64,000 bases of DNA from Flavobacterium urumqiense (lineage in GTDB: Bacteria > Bacteroidota > Bacteroidia > Flavobacteriales > Flavobacteriaceae), in NCBI RefSeq assembly GCF_900108015.1, contig NZ_FNVP01000014.1, positions 20,865 to 84,864 on the forward strand, in the 5' to 3' direction. The notes below the pieces were generated by a model. The model saw only the letters and a list, made by a program, of their open reading frames with translations. It had not been told where the DNA came from and did no database searches. Position 1 is the first letter of the stretch. Every line of letters starts with the position of its first letter. A program made the position numbers and the translations under genes. Positions 1 through 9,201 of this stretch are shown piece after piece.

Positions 1-12
1 AAAATATAACAG

Positions 13-1131
13 ATGAAATTTATAGTATCGAGTTCGTACTTATTGAAACAATTACAAGTTTTAGGTAACGTTATCAACAGTAGCAATACTTTACCTATTT
101 TAGATAATTTTCTATTTGATTTAGATCAGAATGTATTGACGGTTTCTGCATCGGATTTAGAAACAACGATGTCAGCGGCATTAACTATAGATTCTACGAG
201 CAAAGGAAGTGTTGCTGTACCGGCAAAGTTACTATTGGAAATCCTAAAAACATTTCCTGAGCAGCCATTAACGTTCACTGTTGAAGAAAATAGCACGATT
301 GAAATTAGTTCTAATTCTGGAAAATATGCTTTGGCCTATGCTCCGGGAAATGAATTTCCTAAAGCTGTAAACTTAGATGATCCTTCAGTAACATTAGTTC
401 CTGCCGATGTTTTGGCAACCGCTATCAGCAAAACTATATTTGCTGCTGGAAATGATGATTTACGTCCGGTGATGTCCGGTGTTTTCTTTCAGTTTTCGCC
501 ACAAGGATTGACATTTGTAGCTACTGATGCTCACAAATTAGTCAAATATGCACGTACAGATGTTGTGGCTTCTCAAGTGGCTGATTTTATTATGCCAAAA
601 AAACCTTTGACTATTTTAAAAAATATTCTCACAAGTTCCGATGCTGAAATAAAAATTGAATACAACGATTCGAACGCTACGTTCTCTTTTGATAACTATA
701 TTTTGATGTGTCGTTTGATTGATGGTAAATATCCAAACTATGAAGCGGTAATTCCAAAAGAAAATCCAAATAAATTGATGATTGACCGTTCACAGTTTTT
801 GAGTTCTGTTCGTCGTGTTGCTATTTTCTCTAACAAAACTACACACCAGATTCGTTTGAAAATCGCTGGTGCTGAATTGAATGTTTCTGCTGAAGATATT
901 GACTATTCTAATAAAGCAGAAGAAAGATTGACTTGTGATTATCAAGGTGATGATATGCAAATAGGATATAACTCTCGTTTTCTTACGGAGATGTTGACTA
1001 ACTTGCAATCAGATATGATTATGCTTGAAATGTCTTTACCAAACAGAGCTGGAATTCTAACTCCTGTTGATGGATTAGAAGACGGTGAAACGGTAACCAT
1101 GCTTGTAATGCCAGTAATGCTAAATAGCTAA
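13..1131 (+). CDS. dnaN: DNA polymerase III sliding clamp, beta subunit
   Basis: This is the DNA polymerase III beta clamp, which forms a ring on DNA and tethers the replicative polymerase and repair proteins. The 372-residue product has the usual length and the three repeated clamp domains (about 1-120, 125-245 and 250-372). Recognisable segments include 'LPILDNFLFDL' in domain 1, 'ATDAHKLVKYAR' in domain 2 and 'SAEDIDYSNKAEE' in domain 3. The C-terminal 'VTMLVMPVM' corresponds to the usual end of the family. The ATG lies 13 bases from the window edge, so the promoter is mostly outside. A strong terminator follows 50 bases after the stop, so it appears to be transcribed alone or as the last gene of a unit. 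Confidence 0.97.
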   Translation: MKFIVSSSYLLKQLQVLGNVINSSNTLPILDNFLFDLDQNVLTVSASDLETTMSAALTIDSTSKGSVAVPAKLLLEILKTFPEQPLTFTVEENSTIEISSNSGKYALAYAPGNEFPKAVNLDDPSVTLVPADVLATAISKTIFAAGNDDLRPVMSGVFFQFSPQGLTFVATDAHKLVKYARTDVVASQVADFIMPKKPLTILKNILTSSDAEIKIEYNDSNATFSFDNYILMCRLIDGKYPNYEAVIPKENPNKLMIDRSQFLSSVRRVAIFSNKTTHQIRLKIAGAELNVSAEDIDYSNKAEERLTCDYQGDDMQIGYNSRFLTEMLTNLQSDMIMLEMSLPNRAGILTPVDGLEDGETVTMLVMPVMLNS

Positions 1132-1181
1132 CCACTATTTAGATTTTAAAATACGCTATTAACTAAACCATTTTTATATTT

Positions 1182-1217
1182 AAAAAACCGTCTCGTTTAA
1201 TTACGAGACGGTTTTTT
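1182..1217 (+). terminator. Rho-independent terminator after dnaN
   Basis: A hairpin with arms AAAACCGTCTCGT and ACGAGACGGTTTT and a six-base loop is followed by a T run. It sits between converging dnaN and the MutS-like gene, and its A/T tails on both sides would let it act in both directions. Confidence 0.9.
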
Positions 1218-1314
1218 GCTTTTAGTCCTTTTAATTTTTGACATTCCGACGAAGGGGAATCTCATCGTGTAAATCCTTTTGAATAATTTTACAATATGTT
1301 AACTGAACACTTTT

Positions 1315-3087
1315 CTAAATTACTCCCATTTTTTTCATTAGGAAAGTAGCACTTCGATTTTTACAAATTCCATCCCGAAGTTTATAGTCAAAATGTAATT
1401 CGTCATTGTGGATTTCGACTTCAAAACATTTATTGGTAAGTGTATTAGGAAAGTCATTAGTTGTCAGACAAACTTCAATATCATGCGTTGCGATGGCGCC
1501 AATAGCCTTTTTTGCAATCACTTTTTTGACAACTTCTATGGTTCCATTTCGTTTATCATCAGAATTGGTACCTCTTAATATTTCATCCAATAAAACAAAA
1601 GCTGGTCTTTCTTGCAATTCATCCATAATTTGTTTTAGACGCTTTATTTCGGCAAAGAAATACGATTCACTGTCGGATAAAGAATCTGATAATCGCATTG
1701 AAACCAAAACTGGTAAAGGATGTACATTTGCACTGCTGGCACAAACAGCCGATCCCATTCCTGACAACACCATATTAATCCCTAAGCTGCGCAAAAAAGT
1801 ACTTTTGCCAGACATATTAGAACCCGTCAAAATCATGAAGGATTGCGGATGAAAACGCACCTCATTCCCTACTCTGGTTTTCTCATTTAGCAACGGATGA
1901 CTTAGATTAGAGAAATCAATTTCGAAATTTGTATTTATATTTGGAAAAACAAACCCCGGATTATTATAGGATAAATTACCCAAGCTATTCAACATTTCAA
2001 ATTCACCAATTACTTCTAACCAATCTTCGAGCGCTTCAGCATGACTCTTTTTCCATTTTATCAAAGATTTTAAAACATGAAGATTAAAAAGAAAAGTTCC
2101 GTTGAATACTAATGCGGTTACAAAATTTCCAATACTGTCCATTTTCGAAAATAAAACAGCCAATTGCTTCAGATGAACACTGGCGTTTTCTTTTTTATAA
2201 GTCAGTTTTTGTCGCAAATCAATCAATTTTTGAGATTCGAAAGTTTCCTTCTCAATTTTTTGAACCAGTAAACTATATTGATTGATGATTTTGTCGACGT
2301 TTTCTGCATTGGCAATTTCAATTTGAATACGTCTCAAAAATCTACCCATAAAAGCTAAATTAAAAACAAACAAATAAGTTAAATAGGATACAAAAACTAG
2401 CTTTGATGTCACCAAATATGCGATAAAAACACCAAAGAATAGAACAGGTGAAATATAAGAAATCAACATTGTAGCTTTTGATAGAGGCCTACTTTCTGAG
2501 GTACTCCATTTCAATAAAGTTTCATAACTGGATTGCGTATCCTGACTTATTTTGGCGAAAGCCAAGAATTCTTGACGCCAATCTAGCTTTGTGGATAATT
2601 CTTTAATGGCTTTATGATTTTTTAAAATTTCCTCATTTGGCAAAAGCGTTAAAAGTTGTTTAGCCAATGTTTTTTTACCAATAAATGTGGCTGTTCTGTT
2701 TAGGTTTTGAAATAGGGAATCTTCTCCAAAAATATCCAAATCGTATGCATAAGGATGATGAAAATCGTTGAACTCCTGACCGTTTTCAAAAATGATTTTT
2801 TTCCTTTCTAAATAAGATATTTCATTTTTATTAATTTCAATTAGGGCAATCAATATCTGTTTTTGTAAAGATAATTTTGAATGAAAACGCATTAAAAGAA
2901 TAAATGACCCAAAGAGTACAACAGCCAAAATAATCAAAACAACTTCGCTTGTTTGAATGTAATAATAGATGGAAACTAAAAAAAGTACAATAGTTAGCAG
3001 TCTAAAAAAACTGATACTATTGTACTTTTTGTTAATTGTATTTAATTGTGTTGAATAGCTTTCTTTTTTCGATTTATATACTTCCAT
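1315..3087 (-). CDS. MutS-family ATPase with N-terminal membrane segments
   Basis: The 590-residue protein carries a C-terminal MutS-type ABC ATPase: Walker A 'GSNMSGKST' near residue 425, Walker B 'FVLLDEILRGTN' near 500, and 'IATHDIEV' after it. It lacks the mismatch-recognition and connector domains of MutS1. Hydrophobic segments at about 28-46, 50-67 and 208-245 instead suggest an inner-membrane protein. Such MutS-related membrane proteins are common in Bacteroidota and their role is not established, so mismatch repair should not be assumed. A TATATTTG box lies just upstream of the ATG on the minus strand (around 3103-3110). The neighbouring usp gene reads the same way but about 60 bases separate them. 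Confidence 0.85.
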   Translation of the reverse strand: MEVYKSKKESYSTQLNTINKKYNSISFFRLLTIVLFLVSIYYYIQTSEVVLIILAVVLFGSFILLMRFHSKLSLQKQILIALIEINKNEISYLERKKIIFENGQEFNDFHHPYAYDLDIFGEDSLFQNLNRTATFIGKKTLAKQLLTLLPNEEILKNHKAIKELSTKLDWRQEFLAFAKISQDTQSSYETLLKWSTSESRPLSKATMLISYISPVLFFGVFIAYLVTSKLVFVSYLTYLFVFNLAFMGRFLRRIQIEIANAENVDKIINQYSLLVQKIEKETFESQKLIDLRQKLTYKKENASVHLKQLAVLFSKMDSIGNFVTALVFNGTFLFNLHVLKSLIKWKKSHAEALEDWLEVIGEFEMLNSLGNLSYNNPGFVFPNINTNFEIDFSNLSHPLLNEKTRVGNEVRFHPQSFMILTGSNMSGKSTFLRSLGINMVLSGMGSAVCASSANVHPLPVLVSMRLSDSLSDSESYFFAEIKRLKQIMDELQERPAFVLLDEILRGTNSDDKRNGTIEVVKKVIAKKAIGAIATHDIEVCLTTNDFPNTLTNKCFEVEIHNDELHFDYKLRDGICKNRSATFLMKKMGVI

Positions 3088-3150
3088 AATTCATTTGATG
3101 AAATGCAAATATAACGAAATTAGATCTGGGCTTGAAGCCTAATTTTAGCA

Positions 3151-3984
3151 TCAATCAATATGGATGGCTAAAATTGGAATATCAAAATTGGTCGCCATTT
3201 TTTTAGTGAAACTAGGTTTGAATAATCCTTCAAAAAAACCTCTTTTATAGGTAAGCATAGTCAATACATCAATCTCTTTATACAGAATAAAATCTAATAT
3301 GGTTTCTTTTACTTCGTCACTATTAGTAACAAAAAACTCTATTGGCTCTTGCATAAACTCTGTTTCCCATTTTTCTATTGTATCTTCAGAGACATCAGAA
3401 TCACTTGTTTTTACATAGAGACATTTTACTTTAGCCTTTGTTTTTTTAGCAATATCCAAAACGGTTTTAAGTGCCTTTTTATCTTTAGGTCTGAAACGGG
3501 TTGTAAACCCAATTGTTTCAACTTGTTTGAATTTTGCATCTACTGGTACGCACAACATCGGAACATCGATTTTTGCTATTGCAGACCCTGTGTTTGTACC
3601 TAAGAAGAAGGATTCCCACCCTGTCGCTCCGGAAGTTCCCATTACTACAAAATCAATTTTATCTTCCTTGATAGATCTTTTAATATTAAATAGCAAATCA
3701 CCATCCATAAGTCGGTGAGAAATTTTTATTTCGTCCAGATTGCGTTCTTCAGCTATTGCCCGGAGTTTTGGAATCTCCTCTTTAAACATCGTAAATTGGG
3801 ATAATTCCAACGAATCATAGATTACTGCATAATTTTCCGGGAAAAACTGATTATCAAACACGGGTAATTCAAATGTATGCAACAAAATGAGCTCTCCTTG
3901 AACTATTTTTGCAAATTCTAAAGCATGCACAAAAGCATTCGTGGCAACTTCAGAAAAGTCAGTGGGAAATAGAATTCTTTTCAT
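3151..3984 (-). CDS. Universal stress protein, two tandem UspA domains
   Basis: The 277-residue product starts 'MKRILFPTDFSEVATNAF', the classic UspA first strand and acidic loop, and contains 'VVMGTSGATGWESFFLGTN' near residues 112-130, the nucleotide-binding G-x2-G-x9-G(S/T)-type loop of the first domain. A second, more divergent Usp domain runs from about 150 to 277 and ends 'IPILAIHID'. Tandem Usp proteins are cytoplasmic stress-responsive proteins. A degenerated paralogue lies directly upstream on the same strand (4153-4949), so this was probably once a tandem pair. Confidence 0.93.
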   Translation of the reverse strand: MKRILFPTDFSEVATNAFVHALEFAKIVQGELILLHTFELPVFDNQFFPENYAVIYDSLELSQFTMFKEEIPKLRAIAEERNLDEIKISHRLMDGDLLFNIKRSIKEDKIDFVVMGTSGATGWESFFLGTNTGSAIAKIDVPMLCVPVDAKFKQVETIGFTTRFRPKDKKALKTVLDIAKKTKAKVKCLYVKTSDSDVSEDTIEKWETEFMQEPIEFFVTNSDEVKETILDFILYKEIDVLTMLTYKRGFFEGLFKPSFTKKMATNFDIPILAIHID

Positions 3985-4152
3985 TTTAGCATGTATTTTA
4001 AATTAGTTCTTTTATCAAAGATAATCATTATACTACATGTTTAACCTGACAATTATCAGGTATTTACTTAATTATTTAAAAAAAACAAAAAATATTTCGT
4101 ATTAATTTAATAAATTCTAAAAAGTAAAATAATAATGCAGTCAAATTAATTT

Positions 4153-4949
4153 TTATTCGGGAATGGCAAGAATTGGAATATTACATGAAAAGCTAGTTTT
4201 TTTGAAAGACTAATCTGGAATAATTTTTTTTTTCAAAAAAATTCTTATGATAAACATGCATCGTAATCATGTTAATTTTATTCAAATCAATAATTTCTGG
4301 AATAATACCCTCAATATTATTATTGCTAATGAGATGCTAGGTAATATCTTTATCCTTGATACTTTTCTGAAACTCTTCCCTAAAAGCATCTATGTATGCA
4401 TCAAATACTTTAGCAAAGTCGATTACTTTTTTTTGAACTTTGATACCTTCATAATTACATTTTATAAGGAAAAGTATTTTTGTTATTTGCTCGCATTTTA
4501 ATTTTTCAGGTATTGCAAATAATACAGCTTTAGTATCATTCATCACTTTTATAGTTGCTGTTTCTAAAAAAAATTTCTGTTAAACTCGTTACTCCTGTGG
4601 TTCCCATAATAACATAATCGATATCTTCATCTATTGTAATCTTAAATATTTTATTGATTAAATTGCCATGATCCAAAAGATTACTTATTTTTATATGTTC
4701 CAAATTATTTTGTTCCGCAATTCACCTTAAAAAAGGAACTTAATCTTTATAATTCTCAAAAATACCTAACTCTAAAATATCATAAATTTTATTCAACACA
4801 CCCGTAACATTACTGTAACCTACTTTAGGTAAATCATAAACATTTAAAGTAATAATTTCCCCTTTTATGCTATCGCCTAGTTTTAATGCCTAAATGAATG
4901 CATTTATAGAAGCTTCTAAAAAGTCCATTGGAAACAGAATTTTTTTCAT
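4153..4949 (-). pseudogene. Decayed universal stress protein gene
   Basis: Read on the minus strand, the region gives 'MKKILFPMDFLEASINAFI' then a TAG, followed by further UspA-like sequence including 'DEDIDYVIMGTTGVTS' (compare 'DFVVMGTSGATG' in the intact neighbour). A frameshift in an A8 tract near 4568-4575 moves the frame to 'KVMNDTKAVLFAIPEKLKC'. More stops follow, and the far end still reads 'SFKKTSFSCNIPILAIPE' before a stop at 4153-4155, matching the neighbour's C-terminus. The full length of the family is therefore still visible but broken by several in-frame stops and at least one frameshift. It is a decayed tandem duplicate of the usp gene at 3151-3984. Confidence 0.85.
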
Positions 4950-5065
4950 GATCTTTAGTGATTAACTATTTATATAAATTTACAAAAAAAAACAAATTAT
5001 CTCGTTAATTCCCTGATTTAGTTCGTTTTAACCTCTAGTAACGTTAATGGTTTTATATGTGAGTC

Positions 5066-5095
5066 TTGCTGTCATGTAAGTTTTACTTACTTTTG
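5066..5095 (+). promoter_or_regulatory. Bacteroidota-type sigma-A promoter of mnmE
   Basis: TTG at 5066-5068, a 19-base spacer and TACTTTTG at 5088-5095 match the flavobacterial TTG-N19-TAnnTTTG consensus exactly. The ATG of mnmE is 19 bases downstream of the -7 box. Confidence 0.8.
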
Positions 5096-5113
5096 CATAA
5101 AATTGAATACAAT

Positions 5114-6502
5114 ATGATACCTCATGATTCCATAGTAGCATTAGCAACCCCTTCTGGAGCTGGAGCAATAGCCGTAATTCGAATTTCTGGCGAAGATGCC
5201 ATAGTTATTGGTAATTCTGTTTTTCGATCCATTAAAAACAAAAGCTTATTACAACAAAAAACCCATACGTTACATTTAGGCCATATTATTGATGGCCCCA
5301 AAACTTTAGATGAAGTCTTAGTCTCCATTTTCAAAGCTCCGAACTCCTATACAGGTGAAAATACAATAGAAATTTCCTGTCATGGCTCCACCTACATTCA
5401 ACAGCAAATTATTCAGTTATTGCTTAGAAAAGGATGCCGAATGGCTGATCCTGGTGAATTTACATTAAGAGCCTTTTTAAACGGTAAACTTGATTTATCT
5501 CAAGCCGAGGCTGTAGCAGATTTGATTTCATCAGATAATGAAGCCTCACATCAAATTGCCATGCAACAAATGCGCGGTGGTTTCTCTAACGAAATTGCCA
5601 AATTGCGTGAAGAATTATTAAATTTTGCTTCGTTAATTGAACTCGAATTGGACTTTGCTGAAGAAGATGTAGAATTTGCAGACCGTACCCAATTTCATGA
5701 ATTACTGAACCGAATTGAATTTGTTCTCAAGCGATTAATCGATTCGTTTGCGGTGGGAAATGTCATCAAAAATGGAATTCCTGTGGCTATTGTGGGTGAA
5801 CCCAATGTGGGAAAATCCACGCTTTTGAATGCTTTATTGAATGAAGAACGCGCCATCGTTTCCGAAATTGCTGGTACGACACGTGACACGATTGAAGACG
5901 AATTGGTGATTGGAGGAATTGGATTTAGATTTATAGATACCGCGGGAATTCGTGAAACCGAAGATGTAGTAGAAAGCATTGGGATTCGTAAAACTTTTGA
6001 AAAGATTGAACACTCTCAAGTTGTAATATTTCTTTTTGACAGCTCAGAATTTAAAATATCTGGTTTAAAATTGAAAGTAGAATTGGAGAAAATCAAAAAT
6101 CAATTTCCGTTAAAGCCTTTAGTGATCATTGGTAATAAAGCTGATAAATTAACCGAAATTGAAATTCAAAATCTAAAAACAGAGATTCCCGAAGTTTTGC
6201 TCTTATCTGCTAAAGAAAAAACAAACGTTGAAGATCTTAAAAATGAATTACTGTCCTTTGTCAATACCGGGGCTTTACGAAACAATGAGACAATAATAAC
6301 CAATACAAGACATTACGATTCCTTACTAAAAGCTTTAGACGAAATACAGAAAGTAAAATACGGGTTAGAAACTAACTTGTCTAGTGACTTGATGGCATTG
6401 GATATTAAGGAAGCTTTGTACCAATTTGGGATGATAACAGGACAAGTTACGAATGATGAATTGCTTGGTAATATTTTTGCTAATTTCTGCATCGGAAAGT
6501 AA
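5114..6502 (+). CDS. mnmE: tRNA modification GTPase MnmE (TrmE)
   Basis: MnmE, with MnmG, installs the carboxymethylaminomethyl group on U34 of certain tRNAs. From the ATG at 5114 the product is 462 residues, normal for the family. It has the N-terminal folate-binding TrmE domain ('DSIVALATPSGAGAIAVIRISG'-type start), the central G domain with 'GEPNVGKST' near 228 and 'DTAGIRETED' near 274, and the C-terminal 'FANFCIGK' with the functional cysteine of the CxGK motif. A TTG at 5066 would extend the frame by 16 residues, but it forms the -33 element of the promoter and the 5114 ATG begins the conserved protein. A terminator follows at 6536. Confidence 0.97.
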   Translation: MIPHDSIVALATPSGAGAIAVIRISGEDAIVIGNSVFRSIKNKSLLQQKTHTLHLGHIIDGPKTLDEVLVSIFKAPNSYTGENTIEISCHGSTYIQQQIIQLLLRKGCRMADPGEFTLRAFLNGKLDLSQAEAVADLISSDNEASHQIAMQQMRGGFSNEIAKLREELLNFASLIELELDFAEEDVEFADRTQFHELLNRIEFVLKRLIDSFAVGNVIKNGIPVAIVGEPNVGKSTLLNALLNEERAIVSEIAGTTRDTIEDELVIGGIGFRFIDTAGIRETEDVVESIGIRKTFEKIEHSQVVIFLFDSSEFKISGLKLKVELEKIKNQFPLKPLVIIGNKADKLTEIEIQNLKTEIPEVLLLSAKEKTNVEDLKNELLSFVNTGALRNNETIITNTRHYDSLLKALDEIQKVKYGLETNLSSDLMALDIKEALYQFGMITGQVTNDELLGNIFANFCIGK

Positions 6503-6535
6503 ATAGCCAAAATTTTAAAAAACTGAAACAAACTG

Positions 6536-6562
6536 AAACCATGTAAATCAATGGTTTTTTAT
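6536..6562 (+). terminator. Probable terminator after mnmE
   Basis: Arms AAACCAT and ATGGTTT with an eight-base loop are followed by a T-rich run (TTTATTTTT). The stem is short but placed 34 bases after the mnmE stop. Confidence 0.65.
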
Positions 6563-6782
6563 TTTTAAGATTTTTATCTTTACTTTTTTATTTTTTTTGT
6601 GTTTTTTGTACCAATATCGTACCTCTTTAAAATTACTTATTAGATTAGAATGAAAATCTGACAGATTATGTCCATTATTTACCAATGATTCTTTTTAAAT
6701 CGAATAACCACTATTTATTTCAGTTAACAATGAGCTCGATTTAAGTATTAATCGTAGGTGTGAATTTTGTAAAAATTAGTTT

Positions 6783-7555
6783 GTTGCGAAGACTTGAAAA
6801 ACCGGTCAAATTGACCAACATATTCCAGTGCAAACTGACCACCCATTCCATTACAAAGCAAATATTGAAAGAATCAATTTTGACCAAACTCGTAATGTGA
6901 ATCGAAATACTATACTGCGTCTGGCAGAATGTAAATTTGTAGAAAAAAATGAAAAAATTTTAATCACAGGAAGTACTGGTGTCGGCAAAAGCTATTTAGG
7001 CTCTGCCTTGGATTATCAAGCGCGTATCCAAGGTTTTAAAGTGAATTATTTTAATAACTCGAAGTTGTTTGCTAAATTAAAAATTGATAAAGCAGATGGC
7101 TCTTACTTGCGAGAATTAGCTAAAATAGAACGGCAAGATGTTATCATATTAGACGATTTTGGACTCCAAGCTTTGGATAGCAGTAACCGAATTACCCTTT
7201 TAGAGATTATTGAAGATCGGCATAACAATGGTTCTATAATTGTAATTTCACAAATCCCAGAGCATGGCTTGTATGACATCATTGGAGAAAAAACCATTAC
7301 TGATGCCATTTTAGATAGGCTGATAAATGAATCTCAGCGAATCGAATTGCACGGAGAATCTATGAGAAAGAAAAGAGGGATAAACAAAGGGTAATATTTT
7401 AAATGAATTTGAATATTAATTAACAGATGGAAAAAGTAGTTTTTAATGAAAAATAAAGGTGGTCATTTTGCTCTAGAATTAAGCGATCATTTTGAATTGG
7501 AATTCGGTGCTCACTTTAAATTGAAATTGGGTGGTCAATATCACTTGAATTTGCA
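6783..7555 (+). mobile_element. IS21-family element relic with 24-bp terminal repeats, internally deleted
   Basis: Two 24-bp units at 6796-6819 and 6820-6843 (reading GTTGGTCAATTT / GGTGGTCAGTTT on the minus strand) face four 24-bp units on the plus strand at 7458-7481, 7482-7505, 7506-7529 and 7530-7553 (GGTGGTCAnTTTnnnnnGGAATT-type). Multiple short repeats in inverted orientation at both ends are a known IS21-family feature. Between them lies only the 3' part of istB. The left repeats run straight into mid-istB sequence near 6845, so istA and the start of istB have been deleted. The outermost tips, near TTGCGAAGACTTG and CACTTGAATTTGCA, are approximate. Confidence 0.75.
6828..7394 (+). pseudogene. 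istB: IstB-like ATPase fragment (IS21 transposition helper)
   Basis: The open frame gives a 188-residue product with the IstB AAA+ ATPase core: Walker A 'ITGSTGVGKSYLGSA', Walker B 'DVIILDDFGLQ', 'IEDRHNNGS', and 'TDAILDRLI' before a typical 'MRKKR' end. Complete IstB proteins are about 240-250 residues; the N-terminal 50-60 residues are missing. The first codons (QTDHP) are read from the IS terminal repeat, and IstB homology begins at 'FHYKANIE', so the present start is not the original one. No IstA transposase is left nearby. The frame after the deletion is still open, but the protein is unlikely to function in transposition. Confidence 0.85.
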
Positions 7556-7812
7556 CTTATTCCAAAGTCGCTGCAGCTAATACTCGAAAATCCTCACAAT
7601 GGAACTATTCTTTAAAGCCAAAATTGACCCAGTAGCATTTTTAAAAGGAAATTATATTGTACGGGTTTACAGAAAAATGAAAACTTCATAATTTTTAATT
7701 GAATATCACGGACAAACATTCAAATTAAAATACTGTATAGGAAAAAGCGATTTGTTTTGTACTTTTGAATATTCAAAAAGCATCAAATCTATAAATACAC
7801 AAGTATCATTAC
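7554..7812. other. Intergenic stretch between IS21 relic and GYF_2 gene
   Basis: No recognisable gene. A 27-codon frame begins at an ATG near 7600 ('MELFFKAKIDPVAFLKGNYI') and, past its stop, the same frame stays protein-like for another 30 codons. It may be the remnant of a gene interrupted when the IS inserted, but no family is recognised. Confidence 0.3.
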
Positions 7813-8568
7813 ATGAATATCTATTATACACACAACGGAAATGAAAGTAGTGGTCCATTTGGACTAGACGAATTAAAGAGTAAAAAAATCACAAAAACGA
7901 CTCCCGTTTGGTGTCAGGGAATGGAAGACTGGAAATATGCAGGAGAAATAACGGAATTGAAAAGTCTTTTAATGGTAGCACCTCCGCCTTTGAAATCTAT
8001 GATTACAACTGCTCAAGCACCAAAAGAGATAGAAAATGATTTAGAAAAAGAGATGGATCCTAAAATTTTAGGGCTAAATAAGAACGTCTTTTTTCCAACA
8101 ATAATTGTTTTAGTTTTAATCATTGTATCCGTAAGTTTTAATCTTTTTGAAGAAAATAGAAAAAATTTATTAGAACAAAAAAATACGATTACCGAAAAAA
8201 ACAACCAACAATTTCAATTACAAGAAAAAGAAATTGAGGAACAAAAAATTCGTATTGCAGAGCAAGAGCGTAAAGAAGCAGAAAGGATCACTGTCGAAAG
8301 AAACCAAAAAATAAGCAGTAGACTTTTGGAGATTCAGAAAATTCTTCTCACTGATATTAGAAATTTAGAAGAGGCAAAAAATAAATTAATTGAGGCAAAC
8401 GAGTTTGAGTTTTTAAGAACAACCGATGAAAAAAATGATGATATCAGTTTAATTCAAAGAGATATTGAGCATTGGATTAGTGAAATTGATAACCTCAGAA
8501 AAGAAAAAGATCAATTGTATTTAGAATTGGAAAAAACACAAGCAAAAATAAGTGGAGTTAGTGAATAA
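7813..8568 (+). CDS. GYF_2 (DUF4339) domain protein with transmembrane segment and coiled coil
   Basis: The first 50 residues ('IYYTHNGNESSGPFGLDEL...TPVWCQGMEDWKYAGEI') form the GYF_2/DUF4339 module, a small putative peptide- or partner-binding domain found at the start of many bacterial membrane proteins. A single hydrophobic helix at about 95-112 ('FFPTIIVLVLIIVSVSF') follows, then a long charged coiled coil to residue 251, rich in E, K, Q and I heptads. The topology suggests an inner-membrane protein with the GYF_2 part in the cytoplasm and a coiled-coil region on the other side, or the reverse. It is monocistronic as far as can be seen. The specific role is unknown. Confidence 0.75.
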   Translation: MNIYYTHNGNESSGPFGLDELKSKKITKTTPVWCQGMEDWKYAGEITELKSLLMVAPPPLKSMITTAQAPKEIENDLEKEMDPKILGLNKNVFFPTIIVLVLIIVSVSFNLFEENRKNLLEQKNTITEKNNQQFQLQEKEIEEQKIRIAEQERKEAERITVERNQKISSRLLEIQKILLTDIRNLEEAKNKLIEANEFEFLRTTDEKNDDISLIQRDIEHWISEIDNLRKEKDQLYLELEKTQAKISGVSE

Positions 8569-8637
8569 AAATTAGATTTTATTTTTAAAATTACTGTTTA
8601 TTGATTTCGTTTAACTACTAAAAGAAATCTTTAAAGT

Positions 8638-9198
8638 ATGGAAAAGCATTGTTCTGTTGCAATATATCCTTCTGAAGACGTTATAGTTTTGCTTAAATCC
8701 ATGAACAAAGATTGGCCAAGGAAGTGGGTTGGTTTCATAGTAAAAATTCGTTGGGACATATTTCCATCTGTGAATTCAAAGCTACTATTGTGACAATTGA
8801 AATTATTAAAAATCGCTTAAGCAGCGTATTCAATACTTTAAAACCCGTTGAACTCTGTTTAAATGAATTTAGCTATAATCCCAATGGCGCATTTTTTACA
8901 TCACCCAATAAAGATTAAAAAAACAGTTTGAAACCGATAATGAAACGATCTTAAGAATCGCTTCATAAATTGGATATGCAAAATTGTGTTGATCAAAATT
9001 GTGTCCATTGCAAGAAGATTAACTCGTAAAAAGCTTGAAAGAGCTAAAAGTTTATTTTTTTTGATAGACGTGCATTTTTTGTTTGACAGTACTGTTTTGC
9101 AAAAGCTTGATGGGAACATAAAACAGTTTTTTGCAATCGATCAATTTAAATGTGATAATAACCCACAACCAGAAGGTATACAGGGAACACTTTTTTAG
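8638..9198 (+). pseudogene. Frameshifted 2'-5' RNA ligase-family gene
   Basis: Three frames together reconstruct one protein. The ATG at 8638 begins 'MEKHCSVAIYPSEDVIVLLK'; near 8705-8715 the homology moves to the frame reading 'AKEVGWFHSKNSLGHISICEFKAT' and ending 'PNGAFFTSPNKD' at 8918; and beyond a stretch with stops it resumes as 'KSLFFLIDVHFLFDSTVLQKLD' to 'NPQPEGIQGTLF' at 9198. 'GHISICEFKA' fits the first H-x-(S/T) motif of the 2H phosphoesterase / 2'-5' RNA ligase superfamily. The second motif would fall in the damaged stretch 8919-8990 and cannot be read in one frame. At least two frameshifts and several stops mark it as dead. Confidence 0.75.
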
Positions 9199-9201
9199 TA
9201 A

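Noticed and set aside
4247..4501. Plus-strand frame of 84 codons
   Set aside because: It is the antisense of the decayed usp gene and has no coding character.
7458..7553. Four regular 24-bp repeats as a mini CRISPR array
   Set aside because: They are directly adjacent with no spacers, and inverted counterparts sit at the other side of istB, as in IS21 ends.
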